Part shown: piece after piece, positions 12,021-23,089 of the stretch
How positions within the stretch are numbered: position 1 is the stretch's first letter
Layout: each line of letters begins with the position of its first letter
Source: Symbiodinium microadriaticum
Lineage: Eukaryota; Sar; Dinophyceae; Suessiales; Symbiodiniaceae
DNA length: 64,000 nt
Direction: 5' to 3'
Assembly (NCBI GenBank): GCA_001939145.1
Contig: LSRX01000283.1
Coordinates: forward strand, 476,546-540,545
Translations under genes and position numbers: made by a program
The notes under the pieces: model-generated
What the model was told of the DNA's origin: nothing
The model's input: only the letters and a program-made list of their open reading frames with translations
The model's database searches: none

Positions 12021-12806
12021 TGTACATATACAATGTAGAGCCCTAAACCCCAATTAAACCCTTTTATAAACCCTAAACCCTGAAAGAGTTCCTTTCGACA
12101 TAATTTAGAAGTCATCCCAATTTCTGAGGACCAAAGAGTCGCCAGGGGCCCGCTTGGGATCGTCGACGTACTGGAAAAGCTCCACGCTGCCGGCGAAGAA
12201 CACCATCTGCGCCCAGCCGCTCAGCGGCACCTCCGCTTTACAGGGCTTTTAAGCCTTTTTTTTGGTATTTGGCCCGGCATGGCAAGAACGAGCCCCCATT
12301 GCAGTCTGAAAAGTTGCATTGTAGGGTCTGGGTGTTTCAGTATTTAGGATACATAGGGCTGACGGGGTGATCTATGAGATTCGGATCTGTCGGGTCTCAC
12401 GGGGCTTTATAGGCTTTGTGGCGAGTGTGTGTGCTAAGGAAGTGTAGCTGAATTACTGTGATGGCTAGAGCAATTAGTATTTTCTGTGTGCATTTACTTG
12501 CAGGCCGGTGCTACACGTACATATCGATCGATCGATCGATCTATCTGTATGTATGTATATATGTATGTATGTATATGTATATATGTAAATGTGTAAGTGT
12601 TTATATACACATATACATACATATATATATATACATACATACATACATATATATATATATACATACATACATACATACATACATACATACATACATACAT
12701 ACCTACGTACGTACATACATACATACATACATACATACATACATACATACACATACACATATACATGTTTACATATATATATATATATGTACATGTATAG
12801 GTGTAC

Positions 12807-12841
<35 letters not shown>

Positions 12842-14555
12842 GTTGTTTTATACATCTTTGCCTATCTGTTTGCTTGTTCATTTATGTATTATATACATTC
12901 GTACACATGTACATTACTGTGGGTGGAGCCAGCCTTGGAGAAAGCTGCGAAGCCAGTAGGAACATCCGTGAACTTGAGGCCAAGAGAAGGAGACAATTCA
13001 CCTGGCCAGCGGTAGTACCTTAGTTGCTGAGCTCCCTGACCCAAAGAAGGTGCACAAGTTGTGAAACGTGGGTTTACGCTTTCACAACTCGGACTTGCCA
13101 CATGAGGTCCGGTTTACGCTCTATGTGATTTAGGATGGTAGGAGTATGTGGAACAAATATGTGAAGACATATATATATATATATATATTTATATCTATAT
13201 TTACTTATTTATCTATTTATGTATGTATTTGTACATACAGATATATGTCTATATGTCTGTCTATCCGTCTGTCTGTCTGCCGTTATTTATGTATGCATTA
13301 ATTCGCCCACAACGAGACAAGCAAATACATGCTCTCCGTTATTTTGAGTTACTCGGGGACGATGTATCCAAGGCATGCCAACATGGCAACCCGCCCATGC
13401 TTCAGCTCCACGTATCGTCGACGGCGGAAGGATGCCGCATCACCTCCCTTGGTGAAGCCTGATCCCGACAGTCCATGTTTTGAGTGTTCGACGTGAATCT
13501 CAATGCCCCGCGCCGGGCCCAAAATAATTCTCCCCCTGCAGCCTCTGAGAAAACCCGCCAGGATCAAGTTCCTAATGCAAGCGACAGCAATGACAAAAGC
13601 GTGACCAGAACATCAGCTTCAATGTCTGTGGTATGGCCGCGGTTCTACTTTTTTGCAGCCTGCAAGTACATTAACAAACACCTGGGATGTTGTGCAAGGC
13701 TTGAAGATTTGGGATAGTGCTACTGTTTAGACCTTCCAACAGAACTCCGGAAGAACACGCCATACGTCAAAAGAGGATACTTAGTACTTTTCCTCCATGC
13801 CCACACCTCAAAACCCGAATTGCCCTTGAACCCTCAAAGCAGAAACCCTAAACCCCCTAAATACCCCAGTGCCCAAAAACCCTGCAAATCCTCCACCCTA
13901 AACCCTAAAACCCCGTAAACCCCATATACCCCAGTGCCCACAAACCCTCCACCCTCTTCCCGCCTAGTGGATCCCAAAATCCCGCCGGCGGCTGGACCCC
14001 AAGCTCTGTCTCGAAGGCACGAAGAGCGACCTCATGCAGAGAGCCTAGTGCTTACCCATAGGCCCCTAAGTAGTGCCTTTTGGGGATTACCTTATAGGAT
14101 TCTAACTATGAACCACAAAAAGGAACTACTTAGGGGCCTATGGGTAGTAAGAGGAACCCCAACGAATAGTATTGACAATTCTCCCGGCTTCTGATTCTGC
14201 GTGAAGCCCCTGAGACCTTAACTTAATGATAAACCCGGGGCATCTTGCGCCTCGGGATTTCAGCTTTTCGGGGTCCTCGAAGGCTTATAGGATTAGGATT
14301 TAGGTTCCAGTTTGCCAGGTCCTTGAAAGTTGGGGTCTGTTGCGGCTTCGGTCTCAGTATTTTCATGCACAGCATGGGGCCTCTCCATACTATGACAAAA
14401 GAGCTGGCGGTGTCCACATTGCTGCCCGCTTGGGGGGAGGGACCAAATCGAGGGTAACTCTGCCTGTAGCTGCTTGTAAGCCCAACTGGTTTGGACATGT
14501 AAACCCCAGACCCGAAGTCGAAGAAATCATGTCGGGAGGTACAGTTATACAGTGT

Positions 14556-14600
<45 letters not shown>

Positions 14601-15149
14601 GAGAGGAAAGAGCGGAGATTCATGTGTGGAGTGTGAAGGGAGTCAACCCTAAACCAAGCTTAACTCCCGAAAGCCGCAAAGCCTAAAGCCGTAATCCCTC
14701 ACAGTTTCCGATAAGAAGACAAGAGAACACCTAAAAAAGGACTTGTGGCCGCAGGTACCCGCTCCTTCTTTGGCACAGCGATGGCGGCGCCCACTGCGGC
14801 GCCGAGGCCACAGATTGCCAGGCCAGTACCTTGCAAAGAGCCCAGAGAAGTTTGAAGAGCATGAACATAAGGGTATTTCAGGTGAAGGGTAATCTTAATG
14901 AATATACTTTTAGTAGAACATGATATGACGTATAACTGTGACCATCAAGAGAAGAAGAGCTTCAAAACTCAGCTTAAGATGTCTCAAGGTGCCGGAGGAG
15001 GAGGAAGAGGAAGAGGAAGATGGTGCGGCTCGGCCCTGGGTCGTCCTGCGCAGTGTGGGCCCTCGGGCGGTGCTTGGCGCGGCCACGAAAGCCGTGCAGC
15101 CCGCGGCGGCCACGGCAGCGACGGCAAGCTGCTGAGTGGAGGGAGCCAT
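10785..15149 (-). CDS. two-domain chlorophyll a-c binding light-harvesting protein, plastid targeted
   Basis: Precursor of a thylakoid antenna protein that binds chlorophylls and carotenoid. Exons read from 5' to 3': 14993-15149, 14759-14829, 13964-14030, 13353-13458, 12930-13018, 12141-12235, about 11591-11671, 10785-11525. Phases agree at every junction and give 468 residues. Donors are GC, GT, GC, GT, GC, GA, GC. Residues 1-76 form a tripartite leader: signal peptide with TAFVAAP, an S/R/P-rich transit region, and a second hydrophobic stretch (LAICGLGAAVGAAIAV). Domain 1 has FETELGVQPPAGFWDPLG, helix 1 ELKHGRVAMLACLGY, helix 2 GWAQMVFFAGSVELFQ and helix 3 EIANGRLAMMAIIGMFF. A WSLYTDSPLRA linker (residues about 260-271) leads to domain 2: ELKHGRVAMLAVLHWFHV, WQVIFTIMCLEWL and QELNNSRLAMVAITGLVA. 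Dinoflagellate LHC polyproteins are known; cleavage at the linker is inferred. The start is the only ATG in frame ahead of the leader. Confidence 0.9.
11995..12024 (+). repeat. (TATG)n microsatellite in LHC intron 6
   Basis: Seven or so TATG units within the intron that starts with the GA donor at 12140. Confidence 0.85.
12520..12840. repeat. compound ATCG/TATG/ATAC/TA microsatellite in LHC intron 5
   Basis: ATCGATCG, TATG, TA and CATA runs fill about half of the intron at 12236-12929. All long open frames on both strands (MYVCMYV and IHTYIH types) are repeat artefacts. Confidence 0.9.
13168..13275. repeat. TA/TATT/GTCT microsatellite in LHC intron 4
   Basis: (TA)n followed by ATTT and CTGT-rich short repeats, within the intron between exons at 13353-13458 and 12930-13018. 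Confidence 0.85.
13838..13925 (-). repeat. telomere-like repeats in LHC intron 3
   Basis: CCCTAAACCCCCTAAATACCCC and similar units within the intron at 13459-13963. Most LHC introns carry at least one CCCTAAA-like unit. Confidence 0.75.
14053..14146. mobile_element. MITE-like palindromic element A, copy 1, in LHC intron 2
   Basis: Ends TACCCATAGGCCCCTAAGTA and TACTTAGGGGCCTATGGGTA are perfect inverted repeats, extended inward by CCTTTT / AAAAAGG. Total length is 94 bp, the same as the copy at 39242-39335, whose centre is the reverse complement. It lies 22 bp upstream of the exon 3 border at 14030 (minus-strand sense), between branch-site and acceptor distance, yet the exon appears intact. 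Confidence 0.8.
14554..14606 (+). repeat. (GA)n microsatellite in LHC intron 2
   Basis: About 25 GA units with one GC interruption. The open frames of repeated R/E or S/L residues across it are not genes. Confidence 0.95.
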
Positions 15150-15685
15150 GGCGGTCCTAATCTGAGGAGAAAGCCGGTCTGCACTCCACCGGGCCCTTGA
15201 GCCGTAGCCTGATTCCGAAGAGAGGAATGTTGCAAGGATCAGGTGCCAGTGTTGCAGACATACATGGGGGTTGGAGCCCCGAGGTGCGAGTCTCAAGCCC
15301 AAGGTAGACACCAAATGAAGTGTAATTAAGTCATCCTCAACAGCAGAGCAACAAAAACGACCATGTGTCCGTGCTTCTGTCAGCACACACACGCGCCCTC
15401 AGAGAACTCTCTGTCGTAGACATCGTCGCGAAGATGAACACATGTACAAGTGCACATGCACATGCTTACACGCCAAAACTGGTGAAACATAAGATGGGAG
15501 ACCACAACAAAGCAACACAAGGAAACAATGAATCCTAGAGCCTAAGCAATACTGCTTGTTTTTGGCCGAGCCGCTTGCCCGCACGCTCCTCCCGGAGCGA
15601 AATGCGGCAAAGCAGCCCATCAACTCCAGGAATCGATTCCTCGGGACGTGATGACCATCATTACACAGACAACTTTGCCTGTGTG

Positions 15686-15692
15686 TGTATAC

Positions 15693-15729
<37 letters not shown>

Positions 15730-15861
15730 TCTATCTATCTCTGTATATATATATATATATATGGCACATAGTACAGAGATAGATAGATGGATGGATAGAT
15801 GGCTCGGTAGGTAGGTACATAGATATCGACATAGAAAGACGAATAAACAGACGTACAGACA

Positions 15862-15902
<41 letters not shown>

Positions 15903-16120
15903 ACATACAGACAGATAGATAGATGGATGGATACTTAGATAGAGAGGTAGATAGAGAGCTAGTTCAGATAAGTAGATAGGTCGATAGATAGATCGGTAGA
16001 TAGATAGCTAGATAGATAGATAAATAGATGGATACATAGAGAGACAGACAGACAAACCGACAGATTGATAGACCGAAGTATTGACAGAACTGAAGGATTG
16101 ATAGGCAGGCAGACAGTAGG
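15686..16120. repeat. compound TA, GATA and GGCA microsatellite
   Basis: (TA)n at about 15686-15765, then GATA/GATG units, a clean GGCA run at about 15860-15902, then degenerate GATA/GACA units to about 16120. It separates the LHC gene start from the next gene in the cluster. No promoter motif was recognised between 15150 and 15686. Confidence 0.9.
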
Positions 16121-16609
16121 GCTTATTCGGTTTGAAAGTTAAAATTATGGGAATTCAGGAATCCAATGGTCCAATGGCATCAAGAACGAAGCACGGGGCA
16201 GCGGACTCTTGCTTATTGCTCCGCTTTGCTAGCAAACTCTATACTCTTGTATATCCTTCAGAATGAATGGAAGCCCTGGCACGATATCCAGGGTTCGTCG
16301 AGAGGTGAGCAAAGCACCGCTGCCACCGTCCTGACGGACAGCAGCTGGCGACGCGAATGGAAGAGGCCCGAAACCATTTCGGATTACGTACACCACGACA
16401 ACACTGCCGAAGAGAAACGATGCCTCAACCCAGCTACCCGGCTTGAGCACGTACACACAACACTACTTGTCAATGCCGATGACAGTTACCCCTTACTACC
16501 ACATGAACCTTCGAGAGGGCTTAGAATTAGAGCAAAAGTTGCCCAGATTGCTGATGGACAAGACCCTGCAGCAGCTCAAGTACCATATTGCGTCTGATGT
16601 GTAATTTGT

Positions 16610-18838
16610 CTACACCCAAATATCGACCGGGTGTAGGAACTGCTGAGCTCGATCGGGGGTCAGGCTAGGGTAGGACCAAACCCCAACACCAAAGGCTTCC
16701 GTCACCGCCTCCTGAACAGACCACGCAGCGCGCGGCCTTTGCAGATGTTGGAGGGCACTCGAGATTCTCAGCAGCGGGTTTTTCAAGGTGTCGGGCTCCC
16801 AATCTCGAGCCGTATGGATGAGGACGTCAGGATGCAAAGAGTTTTGGGCTACTGGGCCATCAGGCTTGGGGATTTCAGGCGAAGGTTAAGGTTCCTGATG
16901 TTGATAACAGAAAGACATAGGGAGTTACAAATTGTGGAAGATGGACTTCGGATGTATTATATAAGGACGACAAAGTTTTTAACCCGGATATTAACACTCC
17001 ACTTGACTTCCTCATCTACGACCCTGTCTGCAATCAACGTGCAGGCACCCGAGAATCGATGCCTTCCTTGGAGGAGCTGAAGAATCTTCCCTGAACCCTA
17101 GACCCCGAAACCAGAAACCCCAGTGTCTTCGAATCCTGGAACTCCAGACCTTGGGGGTCGGATTCCGCAGGCGGCCGGGCACACCCAAGTCCTGAAAATG
17201 CCGGAGTATCCCCGAACGCATTGCGGATCCAAACTTGAGGCATCCCCAACCCCCAGGATAACACGGAAGAGTCCCAAAACCCTCTAGAAAATCCAGCTCC
17301 CCGTCGTGTTTTCGGTGCAGATCAGAGTCCTAAACCCCAGATGGGTCCAAGCCGCGGTGACAGCGCAGTCAGCTGCGGCATGACAGGTGCCAGCCAGGAT
17401 TTCAGCAGCTTCCTTTTGGGGCGGCTTTGCAAAAAGGTTCGAGGTTCAGGGTCTAGGTTTCTACCGCATCATGGCCCTCCACCCTAAGCCCTAGATCCTC
17501 CTAAGCACCCCGAGCCAAGATGCCTCTTACGAAGAGGGCAAGACGTGCCTTGAGTCTGATAGGCTGAAAGCTCCCTCGGCTCGGTGGGCTCGAGGCTTCA
17601 GGCATCAGCTGCAGCGACCCTGTTAGGCCTTGGGGCTCTGGAGTGTCGGTGCGCAGGATTTTCGGTTTCCGGTTCGGCGGCTTCGGACTACAGGATGTCG
17701 GAGCTGTAGCTAACCGGCCTGGGTTTTTTTTGAAGACTTGGCACCGAAGCCCCTAAGCCCTAAACCCTAAACCCTAAGCCCCTAAGCCCTAAACCCCTAA
17801 GCCCCTAAGCCCTAAACCCTAAGCCCCTAAGCCCCTAAACCCTAAGCCCCTAAACCCTAAGCCCCTAGCCCCTAAACCCTGAACCCCTAAACCCTAAGCC
17901 CCTAAACCCCTAAGCCAGTCCCAGGCCCTCTCTGAGCCTCTTCTCGATGCAGCTGTCCACGTCGAGAACTCGAGCCGCCGAGGAAGCCTTGCTCGCTTGG
18001 GCCGTGTCCTTGGCAAGATGTAGCAGACTATAGTATAGTATACTATAGTATACTATAGTATCGTATAGTATACTATACTATACTATAGTATAGTATACTA
18101 TAGTTTCTATAGTATAGTATCGTTTATAGTATAGTATAGTATAGTATAGTATAGTATAGTATAGTATAGTATAGGGTTTCGGGTTATAGGGTTTAGGGTT
18201 TCCGTCATAATATAGGGTTTAGGGTTTCGGGTTATATAGGGTTTAGGGTTTAGGGTTATAGGGTATAGGGTTTCGGGTTATAGGGTTTAGGGTTTCGGGT
18301 TATAATATAGGGTATAGGGTTTAGGGTTATATGGGTTTAGGGTTATAGGGTTTAGAGCTCTATGCCCCAGATCTTCATCCATATAGATCCCCATAAGGTC
18401 GGCCTACGTCACCTACAGCCACGAAGACGATCCATCCGAAGCCATGGGTGCAGGGCCTTGAGCATGCTTACAGGAGCCTAAGTTCGAACCCTACACCCGC
18501 AAGCATTCTGTCTATAGCAGTCCTGACATTGGGACCTTACTGAGTGGCATAGGGTGTTCTGCAAAAAGTCTTCCTAACGCTACTGCAGCGAGATAGAATT
18601 TCCATTCAGAAGCCTATGGCATGATTGCACTTTTCGGAACCGAAGATTAGGTGTCTGGGTTTTTCAGCTCCCTTCAGACGGATCCTAACCTTGTGGCGCA
18701 GGGCCACAAAGATAAGGAGATGTAAAGACGGCACCAGGTCCGTGTCTCCTTGTGGTTTCTGCGGGCTCCAGTTTCGCCAAGGGGCCCATGCCCGCAAGTC
18801 TTGGAGAGTGGCGATCAAGTCCTTCGTTGGGGGAGGCA
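16610..18838 (-). CDS. unidentified multi-exon gene, 3' part
   Basis: Three exons join in phase on the minus strand. Exon 18690-18838 reads PPPTKDLIATLQDLRAWAPW, then RNWSPQKPQG and SLHLLIFVALRHK, and ends at a GT donor. Exon 17916-18008 reads DTAQASKASSAARVLDVDSC then IEKRLREGLGL, ending at a probable GC donor. Exon 16610-16864 reads from PDGPVAQNSLHP through ARDWEPDTLKNPLLRISSAL and AAWSVQEAVTEAFGVGVW to a TAG at 16610-16612. Upstream exons are not found; the segment could be a gene of its own or the far 3' end of the HIRA-like gene. I recognise no domain. Introns carry telomere-like arrays and a TATAG satellite. Confidence 0.5.
17748..17915 (-). repeat. telomere-like array with CCCTAAGCCCCTAAACC units
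   Basis: About 165 bp of alternating CCCTAAACC and CCCTAAGCC units directly abutting the exon end at 17916. This is the densest such tract in the window. Confidence 0.85.
18031..18172. repeat. TATAG/CTATA satellite
   Basis: A 5-bp TATAG unit changes orientation several times (CTATAGTATAG, GTATACTATAG) before settling into a clean TATAG run at about 18133-18172. It begins 23 bp from the exon border at 18008 and passes straight into TTTAGGG-like repeats. Confidence 0.9.
18171..18358 (+). repeat. telomere-like array with TTATAGGG and TTTCGGG variants
   Basis: Units alternate between TTTAGGG, TTATAGGG and TTTCGGG, as if the TATAG satellite and the telomere-like unit had recombined. Confidence 0.85.
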
Positions 18839-18859
18839 CTGGGGAACAGGGCCAAGATA

Positions 18860-20230
18860 GCGGCCGTGCCAGATTACACCCTTTTGCTGTTTACTAATCT
18901 ATGAACCGATTACCAGGCTGGCTTCACTGTGGCCAGTCATTGCGACAGCTTGCTTGCAGAGAAGCACTCCCTCTCTCCCAGAAGTCCCCGTACCAGTAGA
19001 TACCCAGAGCCTCAAAACACCTTTCTTCAAGCCTGAATCATTGAACCCTCTCTGGCGCAGAGTCCTCATCTGGATCCATGTCGTCGGGTGCCTTCCTTAT
19101 ACTGGGAGCTACAGACAACCAGGGTGCTGCTTGGAGGCCCGGGAGTGCTCATAAAATACAACATATGTTTTCCTACCTTGGTTGAGGGTACAAACTGGCA
19201 AACACTGTGACTGCGGTGGCCTTATGCCCCGAATCGTACTTAGCAACATCCAAGGTTCAGTGAGATGGGCCTCATTGGGCCTCGATCTATTTGGACCGTT
19301 GACACTATACACACGAAACCGCACGGAATCCATCACGGTATCAGGACTACCATGTCCTCCCGCAGTTGCCAGATAACCCGGATGGCAGGGTTTGACAAGC
19401 AAAGAGCTGTGCCATGTGCCATCGTTTCCAAAAACAGGGGGCGTCGTCGCACGGGCGGTATTTTGAGCATGGTGTTCAAACACGCTTCTCGGCCTCAAGC
19501 CCAGCTTTCATGTCGGGGTCGGAAAGTACATACGAATGAAAGGAGCCCTGGAAACAAAGCAGGCCAGGGATTACACGGCTGTCAAAGCAGAAACTTGATG
19601 CACTCCGACCCCTAAGCCCAAATAGGACACAGGACTTGGGTCTTGAGTTGTTAAGTGGTGCATAATATGACTTTGCTGCAGCCCCCAACTTCATCGCATC
19701 CGTTGCCCAGGGTGTTTCAGGCGCTTCGTGCTGCTTGTTTTGCAAGTTGCTCGTCGCATTATGGGACACTTGCATGTGCTTGCTAACTTGACCGAGCTTA
19801 AGGGTGCCTACGGGACAAAAAACCCTTCACCCCAATGCCCTATAGACTCTACAGACACGACACACTGCCCAAAAGCGCGAAATTTTTGGACCCTTAACCT
19901 GCCCTGCTACAGCCCCCCAGGGATGACCCTGGCAAACCTTCAAGCCCACACTCTAAACCGCCTCTGCACTGCCAAACCTTCAAGCCCACACTCTAAACCG
20001 CCTCTGCACTTATCCCAACGACCTCAAGCCACCCTTTCAGAGGTTTTGTAGATGGCAAATAACCTCAGGCCCCAAAAACACCCCGAGTCAAAATCCCTAT
20101 AAACTCGGGAGCCCCTGAGCCCTACAATACCCCAAACCCAAATAGCCGCAAGCCCTCGAAAATCCTTAACCTAAGCTGACAACAACACTGGACTGGGCGA
20201 CGAGACCTCGTCGTCTTTTTGGAAGCGTGC
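18860..20230. other. spacer with no supported gene
   Basis: No exon could be supported on either strand. A 38-bp segment starting CAAACCTTCAAGCCCACACT is tandemly duplicated at 19933-19970 and 19973-20010. Parts of 19820-19940 resemble 21285-21420 in order (TTCACCCCAA, GACACGACACAC, GGACCCTTAACCTG), a diverged duplication. Confidence 0.5.
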
Positions 20231-20232
20231 TG

Positions 20233-20845
20233 CTAGATACTGCCAAGCGCTCGCACAAAACCAGAGACACCTGCGCCCATCCGGGCGACAGATGCAATCA
20301 TGGACTCCTGCTGCTGAACATGATACGGCGAAGTCAGAAGGATGACGCTCTTGCCTTCGAAGACGCCACCAAGTACAGTGTATCTGAAGGCTTGCTGGGC
20401 TGCTGCAGCCGCATTGTCCCAGGTGATCATGTTCTTTAGGAAAGAGAGCGGGATTGTGGGCATAGTGATAGTTGCCCAGAACATGCGCGCATAAGAAATG
20501 TCCTTTTCGAATCTGAGCACGCATGTGCCACGGCCTCGCAAAATGAGTTGAGGCTTGCAAAACTCATTCTTTGCACACTCCCAGTGCCCTTGGTTGGATA
20601 GCTGCTCTACCTTCTCCTGGAGATCAAGCAGAGCCTTCGCTGTTACCAGCTTGCAATTAATGTTCTCTTCATTCTATGAATCCAGGTAAGGAGTCTTCAC
20701 GTCAGCGATGGCATCAAACACTTTTGCCATGGCCCACAGCAAGTCAGATCTGTTGTTTACGCCTGCATGTCTTACCAGCACCACGCCCCCAGAAACGATG
20801 GACACTTTCACTACTGTGTCGTACGTCTCCTCTGGAAAAGGACTA
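20233..20845 (-). pseudogene. unidentified ORF interrupted by one in-frame TAG
   Basis: One reading frame carries protein-like sequence on both sides of a single TAG at 20674-20676. Upstream it reads EETYDTVVKVSIVSGGVV, then NNRSDLLWAMAKVFDAIADV and KTPYLDS. Downstream it continues at once with NEENINCKLVTAKALLDLQE, NEFCKPQLILRGRGTCVL, AFRYTVLGGVFEGKSVILL and ends GFVRALGSI before TAG at 20233-20235. The 5' border is uncertain (AG acceptors near 20834-20845). No frameshift is needed. I recognise no domain. It is a young pseudogene, a read-through gene, a sequencing error, or two exons with an undetected short intron. Confidence 0.5.
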
Positions 20846-21689
20846 GATCTGTGTCGCCTCCCAGTCCAGCTGTCCCCAACGCGAGTCCATGATCCAGGCC
20901 CCACCCTGATGCGCGAGCGAGGAGACCCGGGGCGAAAAGCGAAAAGAGAGGCGTGATGGTTTGGCATGCCAACTCGTAACAGTTTCAGCACGCTTGGACG
21001 GAACCAGGCAAATCAACCGGCTGAGCCTATGGCAAGGCATAAGCCATACTGAGCGGAGAGGTGGAGCTGATGGGATTCTTAATGTTTTCTGGTGCATAAC
21101 TGTATCGCATGCATTGCCCGGAACTTATCAAGTGTTTCATGCTCTGTGGTTTCAGGTCCAAGTAGCAGGTTGCTCGTCGCTGTTGTTCGAACTGTTGGTT
21201 TTGTTAAATTGCCCTAGCAACAGCCGGGACTAACTGAATGTCTGCTCAGGAACCCAAACTGTGCATCCGCGCCTACGTCGGCTTCACCCCAACGCCCCAG
21301 ACACGACACACCAATTACCATACACTACCAGCCCTAAACTAATTTTAGGACCCTTAACCTGAATACTCTCTGCCCGAAACCCTGCTACACCCCCATGTAT
21401 GACCCCATCAACCATCAAGGCCAAACCCCGAACCCCTCGAGCGTTCCAAACGCAGAAGCCAAACAACCTCAACGAAGCAACATGCCCCTGGGCTCTACAA
21501 CCTCAAACCATACCAGCCACATGCCCTGACAGACTCTACAAGGCAAACAAACCCTAAAGAACCTTAAACCTTCAAAACCCTAAACAACCTTAACCTTCAA
21601 AATAAAACCCTAAACCCTAAACGACCTTAACCTTCACAAACCCTAGACCTGAAGCCCCGAAATCCAGAATTTGAGACCCCTGAAGCCGA

Positions 21690-21765
21690 AAGACTCTTCG
21701 CGAACACTGCCGCCCGCCAGTGCGCTGGCGTCCTTGGGCAGGTCAGCGCTGGGTTGAACGACCTG
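21690..21765 (-). CDS. weak candidate exon
   Basis: A GC-rich island after CCCAG reads QVVQPSADLPKDASALAGGS then VREESFGF on the minus strand. The plus strand is also open here. It is kept only because the strand agrees with its neighbours; it could be part of the 3' half of the HIRA-like gene. Confidence 0.25.
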
Positions 21766-22937
21766 GGCTCAGGATTTTATACGGTTTGGGGCTGAAGGCT
21801 TAGGGTGTGAGAGTGTAGGGTTTAGGGTGGGTGTTTAGGGTTCGAGAGTGTAGGAGCTCCGGGTGAGGGTTTAGGGTTTGAGGGCTTCGGGTCTCGGGCT
21901 AGGGGTTTAGGGTGAGAAGGGTTTACAAGGCCTTTGGGCAAACAAACGACTTCTTTTTGAGTCTTTACGTGGTTGGGGTGTTGGAGTGTGCTTCACTCCA
22001 GTAATATCTCATTTGCCTAGTTCTGGAAAACCGCTGATTTTCCTGCAATTCCACAAGCAACCAAAATGACAAACACAAACACAAGAACCACGTAGGGGCT
22101 AACGTAGAGGAGCATTTAGTCGAGGGCACAGAGGTAGGATGATTCTAGGGTTTGGGGCGGGTTTGGAGCTTGGGGCCTTAGCCTTCCCAGGCAGAAAGTG
22201 TGAAGTTCGGAGATTCGGGTGTAGTTCTTGCGGCGAAAGGCAACTCTTTAGCTTCAGGCTTCTGACAAAAAACAAAAATCATTCAAAGGGTTTAGGGTTG
22301 AGGGCTTAGGGTTTAGAGTTTATGCTCTCAACACTCGGGCAAGCCAAGGGTTTCTGGAAAGCCTCACCAGCCAAGCACGGCACCTGCACATACTGACGGC
22401 AACGCCACAAACGAAGCTCGTCCATGGACCTTGTCAGCTGAAATCGATTCCATTCCGGGCTTTACTTACCTCTAGGCAGGGTGGCAGCGACCTTCATTGC
22501 GCTAATGTTTAACCGGTTGTACGTTTCGCTTATTTCTAGGTTTTTCCACCGAATCTTAAACATAGTAAACGCCCCACCCCCACCCCAAATAGAAACTGGA
22601 AAAGCTATGTTATCAATGAGGAGTTTCATATGTACTGTCGTTTCAATCGGCGGTATGATTTCAGGGTGGGTTCTCCGAAACATGTGTTTCCTAGGGGGTG
22701 TTCAGAAAACAGGCAAGGGATTATTGTGACGGTTGAAAGTAAGTTGGGGTCAAGTGATCAGGGTTGCGAGATGTCAAGTGGGATTACGAGCACTCGGAAG
22801 CCACCCTCGCAATCGTGCTAAGAACTTGCTTCGGGGGGGACTTCCACCTGACTTCGAGCTCGCAGAACTAGCCGGACTGAATCCGAACCCGCTGTCCTCA
22901 CTCAAACAGGAAGCCCAAAGGCACCTGGGCTTTCTAG

Positions 22938-23070
22938 GGCTCTAACCCCTAAACCCTAAACCCCCAAACCCCTATACCCTAAAACTCTAGACCCTAAACC
23001 TCTAAACCTCTAAACCCCTACACCCCTAAAGCCTAAACCCTACACTCTAAACCCTATAAACCCTAAACCC
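22938..23070 (-). repeat. degenerate CCCTAAA tract
   Basis: Loose CCCTAAACC, CTCTAAACC and CCTATAAACC units immediately 3' (minus-strand sense) of the candidate exon at 23090-23161. Confidence 0.8.
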
Positions 23071-23089
23071 CAAGCGGTTAATTAGATGC

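Noticed and set aside
12458..13023. Overlapping long ORFs of Y, I, H, T, C and V residues
   Set aside because: Products of TATG/ATAC/TA microsatellites, not genes. The same holds for 2752-3289, 6931-7209, 24109-24381 and 37108-37693.
15661..15906. Minus-strand ORF rich in CLPACLPACLP
   Set aside because: Translation of the GGCA/GATA microsatellite.
16166..16597. 143-codon plus-strand ORF and 75-codon minus-strand ORF
   Set aside because: Both strands are open, neither shows a motif, and no flanking exon supports either. Possibly 3' flank of the gene ending at 16610.
17748..18358. True chromosome end
   Set aside because: The telomere-like units are degenerate, occur in both orientations and have genes on both sides.
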